From Dysgonamonadaceae bacterium (GTDB lineage: Bacteria; Bacteroidota; Bacteroidia; Bacteroidales; Azobacteroidaceae), in NCBI GenBank assembly GCA_031287395.1, contig JAITTA010000217.1:1-6847 (forward strand): DNA of 6,847 nt, in the 5' to 3' direction. Position numbers and translations under genes: made by a program. Each line of letters opens with the position of its first letter. Position 1 is the stretch's first letter. The notes under the pieces are model-generated. The model was not told where the DNA came from. It made no database searches and was given only the letters and a program-made list of their open reading frames with translations. Below, piece after piece: positions 1 through 5,756 of this stretch.

Positions 1-2
1 AC

Positions 3-35
3 AACGGCAAAATTTTCAAGGTCATCAAAAATTAA
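3..35 (+). other. Possible last codons of a converging plus-strand gene
   Basis: In plus frame 3 the first bases read NGKIFKVIKN followed by TAA at 33-35. The codons (GGC, ATT, TTC, AAG, GTC, ATC) look more coding-like than those in the other two plus frames, and a converging gene ending here would sit sensibly just before the palindrome at 52-134. Only eleven codons are visible, so this is weak. A competing reading is a minus-strand ATG at 25 (MTLKILPL) that would run out of the window. Confidence 0.2.
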
Positions 36-41
36 TGTGAT

Positions 42-134
42 AATAAATAAAAGGCTGATGTGATAATGAATGAAGTGCACCCCAAAAGTTGGACACAAAA
101 CTTTAGGGGTGCACTTCACATTGTGAGACAGCCT
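42..134 (-). terminator. Candidate terminator of the otsAB-GH15 operon (outer stem plus U-rich tail)
   Basis: Beyond the 48-bp palindrome, additional complementary pieces extend the structure: AATG at 65-68 against CATT at 119-122 (with a two-base bulge), and AGGCTG at 52-57 against CAGCCT at 129-134. In a minus-strand transcript the outer stem ends in CAGCCU followed by UUUAUUUAUUA, a U-rich tail as expected after an intrinsic terminator. It starts 50 nt downstream of the GH15 stop codon at 184. The stem is much longer than a normal terminator and includes internal mismatches, so termination is inferred. In the plus direction the stem is followed by a mixed sequence, so bidirectional termination is less supported. 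Confidence 0.45.
71..118. repeat. 48-bp near-perfect palindrome resembling two abutting IS3-family ends
   Basis: The arms TGAAGTGCACCCC (71-83) and GGGGTGCACTTCA (106-118) are perfectly complementary over 13 bp. After one A/A mismatch (84/105) six more pairs form between 85-90 and 99-104, leaving an 8-base loop at 91-98. The element begins with TG and ends with CA, and each arm reads inward as a CCCC, A-rich, AAAGTT series; the left arm continues as GTTGGACAC. From general knowledge, TG...CA termini and a CCCCAAAAGTTGGACA-like core are characteristic of terminal inverted repeats of IS3-family elements. There is no transposase between the arms. It could be a very small internally deleted IS derivative or simply a strong hairpin. 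No obvious target duplication is seen (GAA on one side, CAC on the other). Confidence 0.7.
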
Positions 135-183
135 CTTCATCTGCGGATAAAAAATAAAAATTGAATATACTAAAATCAAAAAA

Positions 184-1989
184 TCAGGGTTTTACAAACT
201 TCAACACTTTCTTCTCCTCAGCAAGAGCAAATAACGAAGCCGCATTGATAAGGGCCAGATGTGAATATGCCTGAGGGAAATTTCCCAGTTGTCGTTTTGT
301 CTCAAAATCCAGATCTTCACTGAATAATCCCAGATGATTGGAATAAGATAAGAGTTGATTGAAAATGTTTAAAGCCTCTTGTTCTTCACCAATGACATAC
401 AGTGCCCGAACCAGCCAAAAAGTACAAATCGTAAAAGAAGAAGAAGGTATTCCAAAATCATCATCAGCTTTATACCTATAAACCAACCCGTTATAAAAAA
501 GTTCCTCTTTAATTTTATGTACGGTTTTTATATACTTCTCGTCGTTGGCTTCAATAAACCCATATTGTTCCATCAACAATAAGGATGAATCCATATCACA
601 ATTGTCATAAGCCTGGGTAAAACTTTCCAACTCTTCATTCCACCCATATGCCAATATATCTTCCCGGATATTATCCGCTTCTTTTCTCCAGGCCATTTCA
701 TAATCTTTTTTTCCCACAATCACTGCAATACCGATTGCCCTGTCCAAAGCAACCCAACACATAATCTTCGAAAACACAAAATGTTTTTCCCTGTTACGAA
801 ATTCCCAGATGCTTTGATCCGGATTTCGCCAATTTTCATAAACCCTCTTTACAATTATCCGGACGACTTCCCAGATTTCCTCTATTTCATCCAAAGTTCC
901 GGGAAAATGAAAATAATAAGAATAAATAACATCCATCAGATATCCCAATGAATCATTCTGCTTCTGGTTATAGGCTGCATTCCCGACTCTAACAGGCTGA
1001 GAATTTTCATATCCGGACAAATGGGGTAATATTTCTTCGGTCAGGACACGACTACCGTCAATACCATACATTATCTGGAAAGAATCGAGTTTTGATTTCA
1101 AGATCCTTTTAATGAAACCCATAAACCGTTTCGCAGATGATTGATGCCCTAACCTGATCAATGTTTCAATCGACATGGAGGCATCACGTATCCAGCAAAA
1201 ACGATAATCCCAATTACGTACTCCGCCAATAGTTTCGGGAATACTGGTAGTCAGAGCAGCAATGACAGCCCCAGAATATTCATAAGACATCAGTTTGAGT
1301 ATCAGGAGACTACGGGAAACAACATCATTGTATTGAGCAAATTTCCGTGACCGGTTATTCCAATTCAGCCAATATACTTTTGTTCTTTGGTATTCCAGAT
1401 AAATTCTATCAATATCAACAGGGATCAATTTCTGGCTGTATGATAATAACATGAACTCCTCCTTTTCCAATACAATTTCCTTGCTGTTGAGTATGTCATC
1501 AAAATCCAGACTGGAATACAAATACATGTTGTCATCTCCATTGACAAGGGAAAAAGTCCGTATGAAATCCGGAAATTTGCGATTCAATACGGGTTCTTGC
1601 CCATAATTCATAACCGGATCATATTTTACCCTGAAACGGGGACGACCTTCAAGCAAACGGATATACCTGTATATTTCAGACGGTATATAATGATCGCTAT
1701 TGAATGTACGATAACGCGGCATAAAATCAAGTACCTCAAAAGAACTATCTTCCGAGACAAATCGAGTACAAAGAATATTAGTTCCTTTAAAATATTTTTG
1801 AGATATTTGAAAATCCTCGGATACGATAAAGGAAAAACTTCCCCCTTTCTCTTCATCGAGGATTTTTGAAAAAACAGACGGGGAATCAAAAATCGGAAAG
1901 CACAACCAATCAATACTCCCTGTTTTGGAGATCAGGGCCGCTGTCTTACAATTACCAATCACTCCATAGTCTAAATTGTCCATAATCAT
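184..1989 (-). CDS. GH15 glycoside hydrolase, probable trehalase or glucoamylase-like enzyme
   Basis: This is a cytoplasmic glycoside hydrolase of family 15; no signal peptide is visible. The first in-frame ATG is at 1989, but a second at 1983 gives MDNLDYGVIGN, the usual start in relatives as I recall them, so 1983 (599 aa) is slightly preferred; residue numbers below use it. Residues 1-50 (YGVIGNCKTAALIS, GSIDWLCFP, FDSPSVF) are typical of the beta-sandwich N-terminal domain of trehalase-like GH15 proteins. The (alpha/alpha)6 catalytic domain follows from about 225, with GGVRNWDYRFCWIRDAS at 253-269, the probable acid Glu394 in SIWEFR, SKIMCWVALDRA at 405-416, and the probable base Glu556 in LFSED followed by LGNFPQAYSHLALI. 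Both catalytic glutamates are present and the length is normal. Characterised GH15 proteins of this architecture include mycobacterial and Thermoplasma trehalases, others are glucoamylases or dextranases. Position directly behind the trehalose synthesis gene favours trehalase, but substrate is an inference. Confidence 0.93.
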   Translation of the reverse strand: MIMDNLDYGVIGNCKTAALISKTGSIDWLCFPIFDSPSVFSKILDEEKGGSFSFIVSEDFQISQKYFKGTNILCTRFVSEDSSFEVLDFMPRYRTFNSDHYIPSEIYRYIRLLEGRPRFRVKYDPVMNYGQEPVLNRKFPDFIRTFSLVNGDDNMYLYSSLDFDDILNSKEIVLEKEEFMLLSYSQKLIPVDIDRIYLEYQRTKVYWLNWNNRSRKFAQYNDVVSRSLLILKLMSYEYSGAVIAALTTSIPETIGGVRNWDYRFCWIRDASMSIETLIRLGHQSSAKRFMGFIKRILKSKLDSFQIMYGIDGSRVLTEEILPHLSGYENSQPVRVGNAAYNQKQNDSLGYLMDVIYSYYFHFPGTLDEIEEIWEVVRIIVKRVYENWRNPDQSIWEFRNREKHFVFSKIMCWVALDRAIGIAVIVGKKDYEMAWRKEADNIREDILAYGWNEELESFTQAYDNCDMDSSLLLMEQYGFIEANDEKYIKTVHKIKEELFYNGLVYRYKADDDFGIPSSSFTICTFWLVRALYVIGEEQEALNIFNQLLSYSNHLGLFSEDLDFETKRQLGNFPQAYSHLALINAASLFALAEEKKVLKFVKP

Positions 1990-2013
1990 TCAAATTAACA
2001 ATTCTAAAAAAGA

Positions 2014-4188
2014 TCAGATTTTATTCTCCGACAACCGCTTCAGGAATTCGATTGTTTGCCGCTGCGTCGGAATATTGTACCGGGTAGTGCTCGAATGCTT
2101 CCCGACTTTGATAGTCACAGCATGATCAGGTAAAGCAAGAAACATTTCCTCGTCAGTAGTGTCATCGCCGATAGCCATTATAAAATCGAATATTTTATTA
2201 TTTATCAACCGCTTGGCTTCATCTCCTTTACTGGTTCCTTCCGGTTTTATTTCCACAATTTTGATTCCTTTCATAATTTGCAGGTTATTCCGGAAACACG
2301 GATTGATCAAAGCATTGATCAATTGTGTCACTCTCAAATCGGCCAACCAGACATCCACATTCCTGTAATGCCAAACCAATGCCGTATCTTTGATTTCCAG
2401 TTTCGAACCGGGAGTTCTTTTCACCGTACGCTTCATAATATCCAATATTTCATGATCCCATTGCTCATGATGTATTTTTTGATGCCAAATCCCATTTTCT
2501 TTGTAAAAGGCACCATGTTCGGCAGCCAAACCGATAGGCAAGTGACCCAACCACGACTCGAGGGTACTCCGGTCACGTCCGCTACTGATGACTACATGGT
2601 TCCGGAGATCTTCATTCAATTTTGACAATAGCTCCAGTAATTCCGGAGGCGGTACTGCACCTTTAGGATCTTTATGAAAAGGAACCAATGTCCCGTCATA
2701 ATCAAGAATGATAAGTCTGCTTTTTGAACTGTCGTAATCAGATTTAATTTTATCAAAGTTATTGTTTACCACTATTTTTTGTTTTAACCATTTATTTTTT
2801 AATTTTACACTCTTCAACTCCCCAACAAAATCACTCGCCCATTGACCGACAGTTTGGGAAGAAAGGACATTCTGCATGGAATAAAGGTTATTCAATTGTT
2901 CGTTTATTGGCAGCTCCAAGGCTTCCACAATAGCATTTTCTATTTCAACAGTGTTGGTAGGATTCACAATAATAGAATCGGATAATTCAATGGCAGCTCC
3001 GGCCATCTCACTTAAGATCAACACTCCAGGTTGCTCTCGCTTGGTAGCGAGGTATTCCTTCGCTACCAGGTTCATCCCGTCTCTCAACGGAGTTACCAAG
3101 GCAACATCCGCAATATGATATAGCTGTACTAATTCTTCAAAATGGAAAATCCGGTAAAAATAATACACCGGGCACCAATCCATCGTAGAATATCTGCCGT
3201 TAATACTTCCAACGGCTTTATCTATTTCCTTTTTCAATTTGGAATAGGCCTCTACATTGTCCCGGGAAGGTGCAACAACCATTACCAAAGATACTTTTCC
3301 CCTGTACTCCGGATGATTTTTAAGAAAATGATCATAACTTTTCAACCGGATCAATATTCCTTTACTATAATCCAGACGATCGACCGATAGAATCAGTTTA
3401 TTATATCCGAAACTTTCTTTTAACTCCAAGGCTTTTCTCTTAATTTCACAATCAAGCATCGCATTGTGATATTTTTCATAATGAATCCCCATAGGAAATG
3501 CATTAACATAAACTACCCGGCTGTCCAGGTAGATCTCATCCAAAACGCAATCCAATTTCAATACTCTGAACACCGCACTTATAAAATGTCTCATGTAACC
3601 ATGGGTATGAAAAGCTATCAAATCGGCTCCAAGCAAACCATTCAATACATCGGCCCTGTCGGGGAGAGTCCGGAAAAGTTCGTAAGAAGGGAACGGAATG
3701 TGATGAAAATAACCGATACTGACATCCGGACAATTTTCACGAATCATCCGGGGAAGTAACATCAGGTGATAATCCTGTACCCAAACGACATCCTCCGGGT
3801 CGAGGATTTCCAAAACTGCTTTACAGAACAAAGAATTCACTTCCCTGTAACTGTCCCTGTAACTGTCGTTGTAATGGATATACGAAGGGAAATAATGGCA
3901 AAGAGGCCAAATCACATCATTGCAGTAACCTTCATAATAATTTTCAATCTGCTCCGGAGATAAATATACCGGATAAAAATTCTGAGCTTTTAACAAATTG
4001 TCAACCTCCGATTTTTTCTCCGATTCTTCAATATACAACCCCGGCCAACCAATCCAGTATTTTTCAACAGTTGTTTCCAACGAGTCAAGCCCCGTCGAGA
4101 CTCCCCCCGGACTATGGATTATTTTAAACTCGTGATCTTCCTCGATAATTTTCAGAGGCAACCGGTTAGAAATAATAATAAGTTTCAT
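2014..4188 (-). CDS. otsAB: Bifunctional trehalose-6-phosphate synthase/phosphatase (OtsA-OtsB fusion)
   Basis: The protein makes trehalose in two steps: UDP-glucose (or another NDP-glucose) plus glucose-6-phosphate to trehalose-6-phosphate, then dephosphorylation. The ATG at 4188 (MKLIIISNRL, 724 aa) is chosen over an in-frame TTG six bases upstream. The GT20 domain covers about 1-465: SNRLPL (Arg9), GG at 28-29, WIGWPG at 45-50, YYEGY (Tyr85), IWPLCHY (Trp94), QDYHLMLLP (Asp139), HIPFPS, VDRLDYSKG (Arg271, Lys276) and LRDGMNLVAKE (Asp370, Glu378). From Tyr85 to Glu378 these ligands line up with the E. coli OtsA set at a constant offset of nine. A linker at about 465-490 leads to the HAD phosphatase: LDYDGT with nucleophile Asp496, ISSGRD (Ser536), SKGDEA (Lys654) and IGDDTTDEE (Asp675, Asp676). 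Both halves look complete and active. An oddity is a 12-bp tandem repeat at residues 108-115. The GH15 gene follows within 24-30 bp, so the two are very likely cotranscribed. Confidence 0.96.
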   Translation of the reverse strand: MKLIIISNRLPLKIIEEDHEFKIIHSPGGVSTGLDSLETTVEKYWIGWPGLYIEESEKKSEVDNLLKAQNFYPVYLSPEQIENYYEGYCNDVIWPLCHYFPSYIHYNDSYRDSYREVNSLFCKAVLEILDPEDVVWVQDYHLMLLPRMIRENCPDVSIGYFHHIPFPSYELFRTLPDRADVLNGLLGADLIAFHTHGYMRHFISAVFRVLKLDCVLDEIYLDSRVVYVNAFPMGIHYEKYHNAMLDCEIKRKALELKESFGYNKLILSVDRLDYSKGILIRLKSYDHFLKNHPEYRGKVSLVMVVAPSRDNVEAYSKLKKEIDKAVGSINGRYSTMDWCPVYYFYRIFHFEELVQLYHIADVALVTPLRDGMNLVAKEYLATKREQPGVLILSEMAGAAIELSDSIIVNPTNTVEIENAIVEALELPINEQLNNLYSMQNVLSSQTVGQWASDFVGELKSVKLKNKWLKQKIVVNNNFDKIKSDYDSSKSRLIILDYDGTLVPFHKDPKGAVPPPELLELLSKLNEDLRNHVVISSGRDRSTLESWLGHLPIGLAAEHGAFYKENGIWHQKIHHEQWDHEILDIMKRTVKRTPGSKLEIKDTALVWHYRNVDVWLADLRVTQLINALINPCFRNNLQIMKGIKIVEIKPEGTSKGDEAKRLINNKIFDFIMAIGDDTTDEEMFLALPDHAVTIKVGKHSSTTRYNIPTQRQTIEFLKRLSENKI
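3842..3867. repeat. 12-bp tandem repeat inside otsAB
   Basis: The plus strand is perfectly periodic at 12 bp over 26 bp (about 2.2 copies of CCTGTAACTGTC). On the coding strand two units are GACAGTTACAGG twice, in frame, giving DSYRDSYR at residues 108-115 of the GT20 domain. The spacing between the flanking conserved CHY and EVN motifs is 22 residues, the same as in E. coli OtsA, so the repeat does not lengthen the protein. Confidence 0.9.
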
Positions 4189-4203
4189 CCCCAAAATTAT
4201 TAA

Positions 4204-4275
4204 TCAAAAACAAAGTACTACACTTTCTCGCCACATAACAGAAACTGAAACAGGAGAATACATTCATCCCTCCTC
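4204..4275 (-). promoter_or_regulatory. Leader with strong Shine-Dalgarno-like motif and possible 19-codon leader ORF
   Basis: The minus strand carries AGGAGGG at 4274-4268, nearly the full anti-Shine-Dalgarno complement, which is unusual in Bacteroidota. It is followed after four bases by ATG at 4263, opening a 19-codon ORF (MYSPVSVSVMWRESVVLCF) that stops with TGA at 4206-4204, 15 nt before the otsAB start. Another ATG at 4267 directly abuts the motif and opens a 33-codon frame that overlaps the start of otsAB. A short inverted repeat, ATGAG at 4285-4289 against CTCAT at 4273-4277, could partly cover the motif. No other gene in this window has such a ribosome-binding sequence. Whether the peptide is made is unknown; the motif might instead be a chance purine run. 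Confidence 0.3.
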
Positions 4276-4317
4276 ATTAATCACATGAGCATCCACAAAA
4301 CATCCCCATCCATTTAA

Positions 4318-4346
4318 CAAATATACGAAAAAAAACAATTTTCAAA
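4318..4346 (-). promoter_or_regulatory. Candidate Bacteroidota housekeeping promoter for the trehalose operon
   Basis: On the minus strand, TATATTTG at 4325-4318 fits the Bacteroidota -7 consensus TAnnTTTG exactly. Upstream there is TTTG at 4346-4343, 17 bp away, and an alternative TTG at 4350-4348, 22 bp away; either could serve as the -33 element, though neither gives the most usual spacing of about 19-21. The site starts directly after the stop codon of the thioredoxin-fold gene (4347) and would give a leader of roughly 120 nt before the otsAB start at 4188. This is a motif match only; in AT-rich DNA such matches can arise by chance. Confidence 0.45.
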
Positions 4347-5756
4347 TCAATCGGACTTCAACAAATCATCCAATAATTGATCCAAAGATGCATCATTCAA
4401 CCTCTTCGCAATAATTTTCTTATTCTCATCCAGTAAATAGATGGAGGGAGTAGTTGCCGTATTGTAAAATTTCCAATAATAGGATGTCCGGTTCGGGTCC
4501 CAGAGATTATGCCAGTGAGTTCCATGCAAATGATGTTCATTCACAAAATCCAACCACTCTTTTTTATCGGTTAATAAATAGACACATGCGACATCCAGGC
4601 CCTTACTCGCATATTTTTCATACAACTTGTCGTGAAATAGAGGAATTTCTTTTTTACAATGTCCGCATGAAGGTTCGAAAAAGACCAGTAGGGTATATTT
4701 ACGTCCGATATTGTAAAGTTGTACTTTTCGATTCAAGGAATCTTGCAAAGGAAGATCCTTCGCTTGCATACCAATCCGGTTATAACGCACCTTATCGTAT
4801 TCCGAACGGATATCCGAAAGAAATGCGGAATCCGCCCAACCGGCAAGACCTTTGAGATAGTAATCCTCCGCCAGTTTGGCCCAAACATTTTCCATTCCCA
4901 TGATATTACTCTGCAAAGCATAATTAGTCAGTTTCGACAACATCAACTGGTAGCAGGTCGTATCCTTCATCGTTTTTGCAACCAGACGGGAAGCCGCATT
5001 CGCCAAGGAATCCGGAACACTTTCCACCTGTTCCCGGATATAACTCTCAATCTTTTGCGGAAAATAATTGGTAAACCAGAATCGCTTGTCCAACAAATCA
5101 ATGTTATCAAAATAATGGTCTTTCTGGTAATAGAACTCTTTCTTCGCTTCATCCTGGGTTTTAGGAGAAGGATAAGGTCCTGTTGATACGAGTTCCAAAC
5201 CCTTAAAAAAAATTGTAACCCACTGATCCTGATGCCGGGCAAAGAAATCGTCCTGAAAAGCCTGTACTTCCTTATTTAAATGCTCCAATTTTTCCGAAAC
5301 CCCGGAAAAGTCTTTGTTTTCGGCCTGGAGCGCTTTTCCCTGTTCAAACAATTTCATACGTTCTTTCTGCTTACCTGAGAGAAAACGGACATATCCGGCA
5401 AATGCAACCGACTGCGGCGCTCCGGACACTTTATTCTTTCCGATGAAGTCCGTGGTATCAATCTCTATCTGAAGAACCTGATCATCCGATAACAGGACAT
5501 CAAAATATTTCGTACTGTCGACGTAAATCATATACAGGCCTTGATCAAGCTTCTGAGCCTGAACAAAAGTCCCGGCACCTTGATCCGACAACTGCAAAGA
5601 GTCCTTTTTATATACTTTTCCATTAAAATAGGAACATAAAGCCACTTCCGAATTTTTCAATTGAGGAGCATTAATTGTGATTTTCAAAGAATCACAAAAA
5701 GCTTCAGCACTCCAGCCTACCAAAAACAATAAAATAATAAAAAATTTAGATCTCAT
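4347..5756 (-). CDS. Secreted TlpA/thioredoxin-fold protein with DUF4369-like N-terminus
   Basis: This is a predicted periplasmic or surface-exposed thiol-disulfide protein of 469 aa. An N-terminal signal peptide is visible: Arg2/Lys4, a hydrophobic stretch FFIILLFLVGW, and a likely signal peptidase I site after AEA (residue 19). Cys21 follows, but EAFC is a poor lipobox, so lipoprotein status is doubtful. Residues about 24-125 form a beta-rich region (LKITINAPQL, GLYMIYVD) like DUF4369. Residues about 125-330 are helical and charged, similar in position to the DUF5106-type middle region of Bacteroidota homologues. The C-terminal thioredoxin domain (about 335-469) has VFFEPSCGHCKKEIP with active-site CGHC at 364-367 and the cis-Pro loop TTPSIYLLD (Pro437). 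Both redox cysteines are present. The start overlaps the aminopeptidase gene by 11 bp, suggesting cotranscription and perhaps translational coupling. The family is linked to redox maintenance or cytochrome c maturation-like reduction, but the specific partner is unknown. Confidence 0.92.
   Translation of the reverse strand: MRSKFFIILLFLVGWSAEAFCDSLKITINAPQLKNSEVALCSYFNGKVYKKDSLQLSDQGAGTFVQAQKLDQGLYMIYVDSTKYFDVLLSDDQVLQIEIDTTDFIGKNKVSGAPQSVAFAGYVRFLSGKQKERMKLFEQGKALQAENKDFSGVSEKLEHLNKEVQAFQDDFFARHQDQWVTIFFKGLELVSTGPYPSPKTQDEAKKEFYYQKDHYFDNIDLLDKRFWFTNYFPQKIESYIREQVESVPDSLANAASRLVAKTMKDTTCYQLMLSKLTNYALQSNIMGMENVWAKLAEDYYLKGLAGWADSAFLSDIRSEYDKVRYNRIGMQAKDLPLQDSLNRKVQLYNIGRKYTLLVFFEPSCGHCKKEIPLFHDKLYEKYASKGLDVACVYLLTDKKEWLDFVNEHHLHGTHWHNLWDPNRTSYYWKFYNTATTPSIYLLDENKKIIAKRLNDASLDQLLDDLLKSD

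Noticed and set aside
1..25. Possible start of another minus-strand gene at the ATG at 25 (MTLKILPL)
   Set aside because: Only eight codons are visible before the window ends, and the palindrome between it and the GH15 gene argues for a transcript end; it cannot be judged against the plus-strand reading of the same bases.
1597..1913. Opposed 90-95 residue frames within the GH15 gene
   Set aside because: They are out-of-frame readings of the GH15 N-terminal domain and contain nothing recognisable.
2159..3963. Several plus-strand frames of 65-115 residues and one minus-strand frame inside otsAB
   Set aside because: All overlap the GT20 and HAD domains, whose motifs are intact along the whole length; no domain is recognisable in the alternative frames.
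4192..4194. TTG at 4194 as the otsAB start
   Set aside because: The ATG six bases downstream gives the standard MKLIIISNRL beginning with the nucleotide-sugar binding SNR motif, so the TTG is unnecessary.
4454..5186. Two long overlapping plus-strand reading frames (4454-4855 and 4719-5186) antisense to the thioredoxin-fold gene
   Set aside because: They lie wholly inside a well-supported gene with signal peptide and CGHC motif. Their translations show no recognisable domain and have the skewed composition of antisense shadow frames.
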